From assembly GCA_947631195.1 (NCBI GenBank), contig CANRKK010000022.1:1-40279 (forward strand): a DNA stretch of 40,279 nt, in the 5' to 3' direction. The notes under the pieces were generated by a model. It made no database searches. It saw only the letters and a program-made list of their open reading frames with translations, and had not been told where the DNA came from. Of the stretch, positions 24,901 through 33,847 are shown in pieces (the stretch's first letter is position 1; the number at the start of each line of letters is the position of its first letter). The stretch is from an uncultured Clostridia bacterium (GTDB lineage: Bacteria > Bacillota > Clostridia > Christensenellales > Borkfalkiaceae). Position numbers and translations under genes: made by a program.

Positions 24901-26758
24901 AAACGCGGGCAAAGACGCCGAAGCTCTCAAAAAGCAGGGCTTTGTGCAAGGTTGTATCCCCGGCAGACTGTTCTACGGCTGCGGCGGATTGCAAAAGTTC
25001 AACGCTACGGCGGACTGCGACGTAGTCATTCCCGAGGGCATAACGGCGATAGGCCCCTACGCGTTCCAGGCGTACACAGGCCCCTCAGTTCCCAACATGT
25101 CCATAAAGACCATCAAATTCCCTCAGTCCCTCAAAACGGTAATGGAGGGCGCGTTCGGCCACACCGACATCGAGGAAGTGGACGCAAGCATGATAGAGGA
25201 TCTTTCCAGCGGCTTCGACTATGCCGACAAGCTCAAAAAGATTTACCTCAACGAAAACGTTACGCTCACGCCCATGGTACTGCGTTCAACTGCCTCGTTA
25301 AAGACCGTCGCCCTCAAAAATAACGCGGGCGACGTGGTAAAGGAAGCGGAAAACGTTGTTTATCTTCCCAACGGCACAACCGAAATCCCCGACTATGCTT
25401 TCCAGAATTCGGGCATAGAGAAGATAGTTTTGGCCGAGGGCATTGAAACCATAGGACACTATTCCTTCTACGGCGACGAGGAACTCACCACGGTGGAGCT
25501 GCCCCAATCGCTCACCTACATGGACGACGGCGCGTTTGAAAGGTGCTTCAACCTGACGAAAGTGCAGTTCGGCACGGCGGGCAACCTCAGATATGTAGGC
25601 AATGCCGCCTTTGAATACTGCACGTCGCTGCAATCCATCGACATTCCCGAGGGAGTCGTTTATCTCGGCGCGGACGCCTTTTTGGGCGCCGTGGACCTTG
25701 AAAAAATAACGTTGCCCTCAACGCTGTTCTATGCGGGCGGCGCGGGACTTTTCTGCAACTGCCTGTCCTTGAAGGAGATAGTGCTTTTCGGCAACGTTCC
25801 CCCTCAGATAGATTTTGATATAGCCGACACTACTTACGCTTATTCGGCGTTCAATATCGTGGACCAGGTTGCGCTCGCTTCCATACCCGCGCACGTTGCG
25901 GCGGAGCTTGCCGAAGTAGACAAGGCCTACACCCAGAACCCGCGCACCATGGCCGAAAACCTCAAAGAATTCAAAGAGTACTTTGTACAGAAAAACGGGC
26001 TTAAAATCTATATCCCCGAGGACGCAAAGGCCATGTACGAGGAAAATATCGCCAACGCGCTCCGCGTTACGGGCGGCAACTCGGGCAAGGCGCAGCGCAG
26101 GGATTTCGGCTGGTTCAACTATAAGGAAGCATTCGTAACTTACGAAAGCGGCGTATATGCCGAGCAGGGCAAAACCGACCCCGTGGCTTTCTATATCGCA
26201 GACGACGATTCCTCATGGGTTAAGGTAGGTTCCGCGGCCTATACGGACGCCGCGGCGGCGGGCTATACCTACGACGGGGCGACGAACACCCTTTCAAAGG
26301 GCGGCGCGCAGCTCAAATCGATAGGCGGGCTGTATATGGACGTAACCGACAACTACGCCAAGGGCTCCGCGGGCACAACCGACGCCGACGCGCGCCTGAT
26401 GCAGTTCCGTCCCCAGCTTGTAATAGGCGCGGACGGCAAGGCGGCGATGTACGTTTACGACGGCAGCAAGGCAAGCGGCGACGACTACACGCAGTTTATC
26501 CCCAACATGTACTACGGCACATACACGCTCTCGTGGGAGGGCGCAACGCTCACGGTAACTCTCAACTTCACCGAACTTACCACGATGACGTTCAAAAACA
26601 ACGACGCGGAAATAAACGCCGCGGCCGTTACGCCCGTTACGTTCACTCTCACCGAAAAGGAGGGAGCGTTCGTATCGGAAACGGTAACGGGCACCAAGCT
26701 CGGCGACAGTGAAATAGTGTTCACCCGCGGCTGCGTTGCACAGACAACCGAAGGCTAA
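21998..26758 (+). CDS. Large LRR lipoprotein with InlB repeats, a helical insertion and a unique C-terminal domain
   Basis: 1586 residues, with a GGAGG ribosome site eight bases before the ATG. The lipoprotein signal ends in FTAC (Cys25). Three InlB-type B-repeats (about 32-245; YTFKGWFNDKDC, YVFLGW) lead into LRR_5 repeats (about 285-1270). The array is broken at about 635-780. There the common BspA-type loop around IPFVGS and FGYIFGG is stretched by a charged helical segment rich in Tyr, Glu and Lys. The last roughly 300 residues (about 1285-1586) have no LRR pattern: a helical stretch followed by beta-rich sequence that I do not recognise. No protease or glycosidase motif is visible. It starts 13 bases after the preceding gene in the same operon. 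Confidence 0.86.
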   Translation: MKIFKKILVLTLCLVLGATPFFTACGEGGGAQDQCTISFYQDSASAEPFDSMKVKKGTVPDISGVTAPDKAGEKFVDWTDARNSSTPYDRTQAVEGDLELFGMWSPNPGQTVKVIFNLNYSGSTNIVKEGPAGSALDFPEVTRTNYTFKGWFNDKDCQTPYDSLNYPQSNTTLYAKWEVNSDAVEVTYMLGDEVFAQKAVIKGGKAEDLACDPYDYVFLGWLDKNGAEYNFGAAVNDPLTLRANYYSKGLEVEDGEVWGYDDGTYGKNIVVPAIWYGDDGAGEPVEVKIICDLSGLDCETIVLAEGIEEIEKSAFADCQSLTKVVIPSTVTYIGTGAFRGCESLVEKSFAGNDTLQVQDGIILGDDGKTALLYIGDKLDGTLTIPATVTKIDRYAFSYANINKLVVPATVTAIEANAFSNSLIREAEINSSQTFLPQSAFEESTLLKTVTLAAGITTIQSRAFYDCASLSTVNIQADTINLRNNAFYYCSSLESFPFDKIGTLGESVFAYAGIKTYSFKEGATEVAVKQFENWNNLTEVTLPSSIQTIGESAFDGCEALATLNIDDGSELKEIGARAFAGTKLQSLDLTACESLATIGANAFYNCASLTSVKLPSNLSVIGSAAFWGCSALEELSIPFVGSYNYEGFRIFFEEVFMRDYCTSIAYSLMAHNGEYYYQKYKEDPEGFADEYMTNPALREWYELHKEGKKAEYDKKNLTEIFSTASLFGYIFGGNAYQGGVLIQQFMDVVDSGSPQTYSFYIPESLKKITVTGETITACAFNSMLSYRGTFEFTDKLTDIGARAFSTQTAIPAFDFSTATNLKNIGANAFSNCRGLTEVVLPDSLEVVGASSFRGCSNLATVQVPVASSEKPLVLGAYAFGDCSNLSKFYAKGETTEEGTFKFNNVNFSNYSFLNCGKLKVVESAQSVGFIMGWYGTEGAQLQCNAFYTDSLVEVKFPENAANFRYVLPENAGKDAEALKKQGFVQGCIPGRLFYGCGGLQKFNATADCDVVIPEGITAIGPYAFQAYTGPSVPNMSIKTIKFPQSLKTVMEGAFGHTDIEEVDASMIEDLSSGFDYADKLKKIYLNENVTLTPMVLRSTASLKTVALKNNAGDVVKEAENVVYLPNGTTEIPDYAFQNSGIEKIVLAEGIETIGHYSFYGDEELTTVELPQSLTYMDDGAFERCFNLTKVQFGTAGNLRYVGNAAFEYCTSLQSIDIPEGVVYLGADAFLGAVDLEKITLPSTLFYAGGAGLFCNCLSLKEIVLFGNVPPQIDFDIADTTYAYSAFNIVDQVALASIPAHVAAELAEVDKAYTQNPRTMAENLKEFKEYFVQKNGLKIYIPEDAKAMYEENIANALRVTGGNSGKAQRRDFGWFNYKEAFVTYESGVYAEQGKTDPVAFYIADDDSSWVKVGSAAYTDAAAAGYTYDGATNTLSKGGAQLKSIGGLYMDVTDNYAKGSAGTTDADARLMQFRPQLVIGADGKAAMYVYDGSKASGDDYTQFIPNMYYGTYTLSWEGATLTVTLNFTELTTMTFKNNDAEINAAAVTPVTFTLTEKEGAFVSETVTGTKLGDSEIVFTRGCVAQTTEG

Positions 26759-26764
26759 AACCAT

Positions 26765-27949
26765 ATGAGTACCAAAAAGAGAAATTTATTAATAATTATG
26801 CTTTTGTTCGTGCTGGCGCTGGCGGCAACGCTCGCAAGCGCCTGCTCGGGCCAGCAGACGGCCGAGGAAATAGCGCGGGCAAACGGCGCCACGGTAAAAA
26901 TAACGCTGGATTTAGCGGGGGGCAAGTCGAGCGAACAGGAGTACAGATATCTGTATATCCGTCCCGGCTCGCCCATCGCGCTCCCGTGGGAGGAGAACGG
27001 CGGCAAGGGCATAATCAATCCCCCCAATCTGGAGGGCTTCCGCCTCGACGGCTTTTATCACGGCGAAAAGGACGAGGAGGGCAATATAACCTACGGCGAA
27101 AAGTGGGTCCGCAGCGAACGCTTTTCGGAGGATACAACCCTCTATGCCAAGTGGGTGCGCAGGTTTGTCTACCGCGTGTACGGCGAAAACGGCGAAGCGC
27201 TGAAAGACTTCCCCGTATCCGAGGGCGACAAGCTGGACACCAGCGAGCGCAACGCCGTAAAAGTGGAGGGCTACACCTTTATCGCCTACTATAAGGACAA
27301 GGATTGTACCGAACCGTGGGACGAAAACTTCGTCCACCCCGGCTATCCCGATGGCGTAACCGCGGACACGGCAAAGGAAGAGGACTACGTCGTGGCCGTA
27401 TATGCCAAGTACGCGGAGGGCGACTATAAAAAGATTTACAAGCCGAGCGATTTCACCGTAGCCGCCAACTATTGGCTGATAGGCGAAAACGGCGTTTTGG
27501 ACTTTGAGGGCAAAAACTTCCCCGTATTGCGCCAATTCACGGGCAAACTCGCGGGCAACGGCGTGGTTATCAAAAATGCCGTACTCACCCGCGAAAACGT
27601 CTCCGACAGCGAGATAGGGCTGTTCGGCAAGCTCGTGGGCGCGGAAATTTCCGACGTCACCTTTGAAAACTGCACCCTCAACGTAAAATTCACCCGCCGT
27701 CCGCAGGGCATAACGGTCGTAAAAGCGGGCTTTTTGGCGGGCTCGGCCGAACAGACGGCCCTCAAAAACGTAACCTTTACGGGCTGCTCGCTCAACATTG
27801 AAGTGACCAAACCGGAAAACGGCGACCCCGTCGTTCCCTACGAGGTGGAGGAGACGGAAAATTCCCTTTGGGTAAACCGTTCGGAGGACCAAACGAACGG
27901 CAACACGCTCACGAACGTGACAGGTAACATCGCACTCAGCGTTTTATAA
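26765..27949 (+). CDS. Lipoprotein with InlB-type repeats and a GLUG-like beta domain
   Basis: 394 residues. The signal peptide has lipobox ASAC (Cys27). Two B-repeat-like units (about 40-215; FRLDGFYHG, YTFIAYYKDKDC) are followed by a C-terminal domain (about 225-375). Its FTGKLAGNG, IGLFGKLVG and VTFENCTL patterns resemble the GLUG or short beta-helix repeats of bacterial surface proteins. There are no LRR_5 repeats, which sets it apart from its neighbours. The ATG follows the previous stop by six bases, and the ribosome site is weak, so translation may depend on coupling. It sits directly before the oligopeptide-binding protein gene, which suggests a role near the transporter, for example in peptide or partner capture. 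That is inference. Confidence 0.8.
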   Translation: MSTKKRNLLIIMLLFVLALAATLASACSGQQTAEEIARANGATVKITLDLAGGKSSEQEYRYLYIRPGSPIALPWEENGGKGIINPPNLEGFRLDGFYHGEKDEEGNITYGEKWVRSERFSEDTTLYAKWVRRFVYRVYGENGEALKDFPVSEGDKLDTSERNAVKVEGYTFIAYYKDKDCTEPWDENFVHPGYPDGVTADTAKEEDYVVAVYAKYAEGDYKKIYKPSDFTVAANYWLIGENGVLDFEGKNFPVLRQFTGKLAGNGVVIKNAVLTRENVSDSEIGLFGKLVGAEISDVTFENCTLNVKFTRRPQGITVVKAGFLAGSAEQTALKNVTFTGCSLNIEVTKPENGDPVVPYEVEETENSLWVNRSEDQTNGNTLTNVTGNIALSVL

Positions 27950-27975
27950 ACAAATAAGTTTGAGGAGATCAAATT

Positions 27976-30633
27976 ATGAACAAAAAGATTGTAACAGCAC
28001 TATCGGCATTGTTGGCGGGCGCGCTCGTATTGCCCGCGGCGGCGTGCGGCGGCGGTAAGACCGTGCGCGACCCCGAAAAGGACCCGCTCATAATGAGCAT
28101 TCAGCCCGTTGAAACACTGTTCAGCCCCTTCTTTTCGACGGCGGGCACCGACTCGTCCGTGGTGGGAATGACGCAGACTTCCATGCTCTCGGCCGACCGC
28201 GACGGCAACATAGCTTTCGGCGACAGCGAACCCTGCGTAGTAAAGGACTATTCCCTCCGCTATCAGGACGCGGCGCACCAACCCGCAACTACGGGCACCG
28301 AGGACGGATTTTCCATATACCAGTTTGTAATCAAAAAGGGCATAAAGTTCTCCGACGGTCAGGACCTGACGATAAAGGACGTGCTCTTTAACCTCTATAT
28401 GTATCTCGACCCCGTCTATACGGGCTCCAGCACTATCTATTCCACCGATATAGTAGGTTTGGAATACTATCGCTCCCTCGGCCTGTCCAACGGCGACGAC
28501 AACCGCGAATCCCCCATCGATTCCACCGCGAACGACAGGGCGGCGGAACGCTGGGCCAACCTCGCCGATTACATGACTACGTCCCCCGCGGCAAGCCCTC
28601 TCACCGACGACGAGATTGCGCAGGCAATAGCCGACGCCAAGGCGCTTGCCGAACTGTTCCGCAACGAGGTCAACAACGACTGGGCGAGCGCGGGCGAAAG
28701 CCTTGAAAATTATCAAAAGGAATACAACGTAACGGAGCAGTGGGAGGTATATCTCCTTCTCGAAGGCGTTATGGGCATAAAGGTTGAAAACGGCAAGCCC
28801 AAAAAGACGAACGGCAAGTACGACATAGACGAAAACACCGTTCCCAAAAACAGCGAACTTGCCTCGCACGACCAAGCCACCGTCACGAACTTCGTGTTCG
28901 ATTATTACCAGGGCGCTACGGCCGCAAGCGGCGAGGGCCGCGGCTCGCTCACCAAGTTTGCCGAAGTTATGAACTGGGCTTCGGGCTCCACGCTCCACAG
29001 CAACATCGTTGCCGAGGAGAAGAGCAAGGTCATCGCCGAAAATATCGAAAAGGGCGACAACCCCAAGACAATCGAAGGCATAACCGTAGTCAAGGGCAGT
29101 AACTTCGTGCCTTCGGGCGAGAGCAAGAGCCAAAACGCCTACGACGCAAGCTACGACGTATTGCAGATAGAGGTAAACGGCATAGACCCCAAGGCCATCT
29201 GGAACTTCGGCTTCACCGTTGCCCCCATGCACTACTATTCCGACGCGTCCGTTTCCTCCGAATTTGACGAAACGGTAGACTATCACTCGTTCAACGCGCC
29301 CGGCACCCCCGGCTACGACGAGTCAAAGCCCATAAGTTTCGGCTTCCCGATGGGCGACTACCGCTATATGACGCAGGTGGTGCAGTACCGCAACCACGTG
29401 CCTATGGGCGCGGGCATCTACAAGGCCACCAACTACGAGGGCTCGGGCGACTTCAACGCCCTCAACGGCACTTCCACGGGCAATTTCTACGACGGCAGTA
29501 TGGTGTATTATGAGCGCAATCCCTATTTCTACACCTCCTTTGCCGAGGACACGACCGAAGAGAGCAACGCAAAAATCAAGTATATGCGCTATAAGGTAGT
29601 GGACACGGCCAACGTGCTCAACTCCCTCGTCACGGGCGAAATCGACTATGCCGACGTGGGCGCCACCCCCGACAACCAGAACGAAGTTTCCCGCCATTCC
29701 GACTATCTCTCGCAGGTTATGACAAAGACCAACGGCTACGGCTATATCGGCATAAACGCGAAGTACGTTCAGAATATCTACATAAGAAGGGCGATAATGT
29801 CCGTTTTGGACGCAAGCCTCGTGCAGTCCTACTATCCCGGCAACCTGTCCAGCATAATAACCCGTCCCATGACAACCTGTTCGTGGGTGTATAACAACAA
29901 GGACGGCACGCTGTGGGAGCCCGATGCGGTATATTCGTTTGATATCGACGACTACAACAACGCCGCCACGCGCGACCAGTCCCTCGAGCAGTACAACCAT
30001 TGGATGGAGATGGCGCGCTCCGCGGGCGTTGCGCAGGTGGGCGCAAACGGCACGTGGCAGTACAGGACCGACACGGGCTGGAAGCCTTTAAAATTCACGT
30101 TCACTATAGCGGGCGGCACGGACGATCACCCCGCATACCAAACGCTCTCGGCGGCGATGAGAGTGCTCAACGACAACGGTTGGGAAATAACCATCAACCC
30201 CGACTCGCGCGCGCTCACCAAACTTGCCACGGGCAGCCTTGCGATATGGTGCGCCGCATGGTCCTCGACGATCGACCCCGACATGTTCCAGGTATATCAC
30301 ATGGAATCCAAGGCGACGAACACCCTCGCGTGGGGCTACGACTGGATAAAATCCAACAGCAGCGACCTCGCGCAGGAAGACTATAATCTCCTTTGCGACC
30401 TCTCCGACCTCATCGACGAGGGCCGCTCGGTAAACGACCAGTACGAGCGCAGCGAAACCTACCGCGACGCTCTCGACGTGCTGATGGACCTTGCGGTTGA
30501 GTTCCCTCTCTATCAGAGAAACGATTTGTTCGTTTATAATTCGACGGTTATAGACGCAAAGACAATGAACCAGAACCCCACCTCCTACAGCAGCCCCATG
30601 AACGAAATCTGGAAGGTTGAATATATCAAGTAA
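27976..30633 (+). CDS. oppA: Oligopeptide ABC transporter, substrate-binding lipoprotein (oversized)
   Basis: 885 residues of the SBP_bac_5 (OppA/DppA) family, with lipobox AAAC (Cys24). Family patterns include KKGIKFSDGQDLTIKDVLF (about 117-135), then MGAGIYKATNYEG, YYERNPYFY, ALDVLMDLAVEFPLY and a typical WKVEYIK end. It captures extracellular peptides for the permease encoded just downstream. It is much longer than the usual 500-600 residues. The extra sequence lies mainly at about 175-400, between the two lobe-1 segments, and is hydrophilic and partly helical. A GAGGAG ribosome site precedes the ATG, 26 bases after the previous gene, and no separate promoter is evident. Peptide specificity cannot be read from the sequence, and other substrates such as nickel or sugars occur in the family. 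Confidence 0.9.
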   Translation: MNKKIVTALSALLAGALVLPAAACGGGKTVRDPEKDPLIMSIQPVETLFSPFFSTAGTDSSVVGMTQTSMLSADRDGNIAFGDSEPCVVKDYSLRYQDAAHQPATTGTEDGFSIYQFVIKKGIKFSDGQDLTIKDVLFNLYMYLDPVYTGSSTIYSTDIVGLEYYRSLGLSNGDDNRESPIDSTANDRAAERWANLADYMTTSPAASPLTDDEIAQAIADAKALAELFRNEVNNDWASAGESLENYQKEYNVTEQWEVYLLLEGVMGIKVENGKPKKTNGKYDIDENTVPKNSELASHDQATVTNFVFDYYQGATAASGEGRGSLTKFAEVMNWASGSTLHSNIVAEEKSKVIAENIEKGDNPKTIEGITVVKGSNFVPSGESKSQNAYDASYDVLQIEVNGIDPKAIWNFGFTVAPMHYYSDASVSSEFDETVDYHSFNAPGTPGYDESKPISFGFPMGDYRYMTQVVQYRNHVPMGAGIYKATNYEGSGDFNALNGTSTGNFYDGSMVYYERNPYFYTSFAEDTTEESNAKIKYMRYKVVDTANVLNSLVTGEIDYADVGATPDNQNEVSRHSDYLSQVMTKTNGYGYIGINAKYVQNIYIRRAIMSVLDASLVQSYYPGNLSSIITRPMTTCSWVYNNKDGTLWEPDAVYSFDIDDYNNAATRDQSLEQYNHWMEMARSAGVAQVGANGTWQYRTDTGWKPLKFTFTIAGGTDDHPAYQTLSAAMRVLNDNGWEITINPDSRALTKLATGSLAIWCAAWSSTIDPDMFQVYHMESKATNTLAWGYDWIKSNSSDLAQEDYNLLCDLSDLIDEGRSVNDQYERSETYRDALDVLMDLAVEFPLYQRNDLFVYNSTVIDAKTMNQNPTSYSSPMNEIWKVEYIK

Positions 30634-30647
30634 CAAAGGAGAGAGTG

Positions 30648-31631
30648 ATGTTTAAATACATCGTAAAACGTATCCTGATTTCAATAATAATTATCTTCGG
30701 GGTCACGTTTATAACGTATTCGCTGTTCAGGCTTATGCCCGACAACTACGTGTACAACAAGTTTGCGGCGCAGGCGACCAACAACCCCAACTGGCAGGAA
30801 CAGGCGGCGCGCGTGGAGCACCTCTACGGCCTCGACCTGAACGTCATAAGCGGCTATTTCCACTGGTTGGGCAACGCGCTCAAAGGCGACTTCGGCAACT
30901 CGTTCATCGACGGCACGCTCGTCACCGAAAAGATAAAGGACTCCCTGCCCGTATCGTTTGTAATGTCGCTCATAGTGACGGTATTGCAGATAGCCATCGC
31001 CCTGCCCCTCGGCATAAAGGCGGCCGTAAACCAATACGGTCCCACGGACTACATCACCACGATATTCACCATGCTCGGCATATCGCTCCCGTCGTTCTTC
31101 TTCTCGGGAATCATGATAAAGGTATTCGCGGTTGATCTCGGCTGGTTTGACGCAAGTCTCGGCCTGCAGTCTGGCAACTTTATGGGCAACGGGTGGGAGC
31201 TGTTCTGGAACCGAGCGTGGCATCTCGTTTTGCCGATATTCGTCAGCACCGTTCTGAGCCTCGGAGGCCTTATGCGCTACACGCGCACCAACATGCTCGA
31301 AGTGCTCAACGCGGACTATATACGCACGGCGCGCGCAAAGGGCGTAAAAAAGCACAACGTCATCTACAAACACGCCTTTAAAAACACCGCCATTCCCCTC
31401 GTAACCATGTTCTCGGGGATCTTGGCAAGCCTGTTTTGCGGCTCGATGATCATAGAGCAGATCTTCGGCATACAGGGCATAGGTTTCCAGTCCTACACGG
31501 CCACTACGCAGGGCGACATACCCTTTGTAATGGCGTACAACACGTTTATCGCGTTGCTTACCGTGCTCGGGATATTTATCTCCGACATACTGTACGCAAT
31601 AGTGGACCCGCGCGTAAAGCTCGGCAACTGA
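30648..31631 (+). CDS. oppB: Oligopeptide ABC transporter permease B
   Basis: 327 residues from the ATG at 30648, six bases after AGGAG; a GTG one codon upstream sits too close to the ribosome site. It is a DppB/OppB-type inner-membrane subunit with six predicted helices, the first at about 9-30. The EAA loop that contacts the ATPases reads YIRTARAKGVKKHNVIYKHA (about 224-243). The C terminus has the usual DPRVKLGN ending. It pairs with the OppC-like protein encoded ten bases downstream. Length and motif order are normal for the family. Confidence 0.95.
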   Translation: MFKYIVKRILISIIIIFGVTFITYSLFRLMPDNYVYNKFAAQATNNPNWQEQAARVEHLYGLDLNVISGYFHWLGNALKGDFGNSFIDGTLVTEKIKDSLPVSFVMSLIVTVLQIAIALPLGIKAAVNQYGPTDYITTIFTMLGISLPSFFFSGIMIKVFAVDLGWFDASLGLQSGNFMGNGWELFWNRAWHLVLPIFVSTVLSLGGLMRYTRTNMLEVLNADYIRTARAKGVKKHNVIYKHAFKNTAIPLVTMFSGILASLFCGSMIIEQIFGIQGIGFQSYTATTQGDIPFVMAYNTFIALLTVLGIFISDILYAIVDPRVKLGN

Positions 31632-31641
31632 GGAGGGCGGA

Positions 31642-32706
31642 ATGGATAACGAAGAAAACAAAACCGCGGGCGCACCGCAGGACAATCCCGCAGACGGCGA
31701 AATGAACACCGTCGGCGGCTCCGAAAATCTTTCCGACCGCGCAAAGGTTTTAAGCCCCGCACGGCTTGTGCTGAAGCGGTTTTTCCGCTCCAAGCTGTCG
31801 GTCATAGGCCTCGTGACGCTGCTGTTGCTGTATCTCATCTGCTTCATAGGCCCGCTGTTTTCAAACATGACCTACGAGACGATAGACTATAACGGCGCGG
31901 AAAACTCCCAGTCCACCGAAATAACTTACACCGTGGACGGCGAGGAGTTCAAGATGTACGACATAACCTACACCGAGTCCATAAACTTAAAGGCGTATCC
32001 CAGCGCCAAGCACTGGCTGGGCACCGACGAAAACGGCAGGGACGTGCTTATGCGCGTGCTCTACGGCGGGCAGATATCCCTCACCATAGGTTTGGTGGTA
32101 GTCGTGCTCGAGACGTTGATAGGCGTCATTTTGGGCGGCATTGCGGGCTACTTCGGCAAGTGGGTGGACCAGATAATAATGCGTATAGTGGATATCTTCT
32201 ACTGTATTCCGCAGATGCCCATACTCCTGATTTGCAGCGCGATTCTGGCGGCCAACGAAGTGAACGGCATAGCCCGTATATATTGGCTGTGTCTGGTGCT
32301 TGTATTCTTTGGCTGGGCGGGCACGGCGCGGCTTGTGCGGGGGCAGATTTTGTCGTTGCGCGAGCAGGAGTTTATGCTTGCCGAACGCTCGATGGGCGTG
32401 CCGGTGCGCCGCAAGATATTTATGCATCTCATTCCCAACGTACTGCCCCTTCTGATAGTCCAGATGACTTTGGGGCTGGGCAGCGTAATTTTAACCGAGT
32501 CGACGCTGTCCTATCTCGGGCTGGGCGTGCCCATACCGTATGCTACGTGGGGCAACATAATACAGGCCCTGCGCGACTTCACAACGCTGCAATATCACTT
32601 CCACATCTGGGGGCCTCCCGGAATATGCATAATGCTCGCCGTTTTGAGTTTCAACTTTGTCGGCGACGGGTTGAGGGACGCCTTCGACCCCAAGATGAAG
32701 AAGTAG
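31642..32706 (+). CDS. oppC: Oligopeptide ABC transporter permease C
   Basis: 354 residues of the DppC/OppC family. A hydrophilic, proline-rich N-terminal extension of about 40 residues precedes the first membrane helix (about 50-75). A short extracytoplasmic loop leads to the conserved HWLGTDENGRDVL motif (about 120-132), followed by five more helices. The EAA loop reads EFMLAERSMGVPVRRKIFMH (about 243-262). It ends in DGLRDAFDPKMKK, typical of the family. AGGAGG overlaps the upstream stop and lies five bases before the ATG. It forms the translocation channel with OppB. Confidence 0.95.
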   Translation: MDNEENKTAGAPQDNPADGEMNTVGGSENLSDRAKVLSPARLVLKRFFRSKLSVIGLVTLLLLYLICFIGPLFSNMTYETIDYNGAENSQSTEITYTVDGEEFKMYDITYTESINLKAYPSAKHWLGTDENGRDVLMRVLYGGQISLTIGLVVVVLETLIGVILGGIAGYFGKWVDQIIMRIVDIFYCIPQMPILLICSAILAANEVNGIARIYWLCLVLVFFGWAGTARLVRGQILSLREQEFMLAERSMGVPVRRKIFMHLIPNVLPLLIVQMTLGLGSVILTESTLSYLGLGVPIPYATWGNIIQALRDFTTLQYHFHIWGPPGICIMLAVLSFNFVGDGLRDAFDPKMKK

Positions 32707-32716
32707 GGGAGGAAAT

Positions 32717-33844
32717 ATGGAAGAACAAGTTGAAAATACCGAACAGACGGCTCCCGTACCCCCCAAAAAGGAAAATTATTTTATAACGGGCGCAAAAAAG
32801 CTGTTTCAGGCGGGCATACCCCGCAAGTCTCTCTACGACTACCAAAACGTTCCTCCCACCGAGGAGGAGCTGAAAGAGAACATACTCATTGTAAACCATC
32901 TCAAAAAATACTTCCCCGTGGAGAGCAATCTGATAGGCAGACCCATACGCTATTTAAAGGCGGTGGACGACGTCTCCCTCAAAATTCCCTACGGCAAAAC
33001 GCTGGGGATAGTGGGGGAGAGCGGCTGCGGCAAAACCACGCTCGGCAGGACCCTTCTCGGCCTCTACGACAAGACCACGGGCGAGGTGTACTTCGATGGC
33101 AAAAACATAACGGACTACAACGAGAGGCAGACCAACGCCATCCGCAAGGATATGCAGGTTATATTTCAGGACCCCTATTCCTCCCTTTCGCCCCGTTTCA
33201 GTATCGGCGGCATAATAGGGGAGGGAGTGCTGGTGCACAAGATAGTGCCCCGCAACCAAATAAAGGACTACGTTATAAACCTTATGGAGCGCTGCGGCCT
33301 GCAACCCCAGTACTACGAGCGCTATCCCTACGAGTTTTCGGGCGGGCAGCGCCAACGCATCTGCATTGCCCGCGCGCTTGCCGTAAACCCCAAATTCGTG
33401 GTGTGCGACGAGCCGGTGTCCGCGCTCGACGTCTCCATACAGGCGCAGATCCTCAACCTTTTGAGGGAGCTCCAGCAGGAAAGAAAACTTGCATATATGT
33501 TCATTTCCCACGACTTGTCCGTCGTGCAGCACGTCTCCGACAGCGTCGGCGTAATGTATTTAGGCAGCATGGTGGAGTGCGGACCCACGGACAGGATATT
33601 CGACAACCCCATGCACCCCTACACGAAATCCCTCTTGTCGGCGGTGCCCGTTCCCGACCCTCGGCGCAAAAAGGACAGGATAATATTGCAGGGCTCCATT
33701 CCCAGCCCCGCAAATCCGCCGTCGGGCTGCCGTTTCCACACGCGCTGTCCCGAATGTATGGAAATCTGCAAGACGAAGGCGCCCGTCTACCGCGAGTACG
33801 AGGGGGGACATTCTTGCGCGTGCCACCTCTATCCACAGGAGTAA
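32717..33844 (+). CDS. oppF: Oligopeptide ABC transporter ATP-binding protein F
   Basis: 375 residues. Walker A is GESGCGKTT (about residue 100), the Q-loop is in IFQDPYSSLSPR, the signature is SGGQRQR (about 210) and Walker B is VVCDEPVSALD, then the H-loop ISHD. The C-terminal oligopeptide extension has the HPYTKSLLSAVP motif and a cysteine cluster (CRFHTRCPECMEIC). The LSPR motif and C-terminal pattern favour OppF/DppF over OppD. An N-terminal extension of about 55 residues precedes the ABC domain. It drives transport as a heterodimer with OppD. The usual order is D then F; here F comes first. Confidence 0.93.
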   Translation: MEEQVENTEQTAPVPPKKENYFITGAKKLFQAGIPRKSLYDYQNVPPTEEELKENILIVNHLKKYFPVESNLIGRPIRYLKAVDDVSLKIPYGKTLGIVGESGCGKTTLGRTLLGLYDKTTGEVYFDGKNITDYNERQTNAIRKDMQVIFQDPYSSLSPRFSIGGIIGEGVLVHKIVPRNQIKDYVINLMERCGLQPQYYERYPYEFSGGQRQRICIARALAVNPKFVVCDEPVSALDVSIQAQILNLLRELQQERKLAYMFISHDLSVVQHVSDSVGVMYLGSMVECGPTDRIFDNPMHPYTKSLLSAVPVPDPRRKKDRIILQGSIPSPANPPSGCRFHTRCPECMEICKTKAPVYREYEGGHSCACHLYPQE

Positions 33845-33847
33845 GCC

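Noticed and set aside
28000-29286. A 428-codon minus-strand open frame
   Set aside because: It is antisense to the oligopeptide-binding protein and has no recognisable motif.
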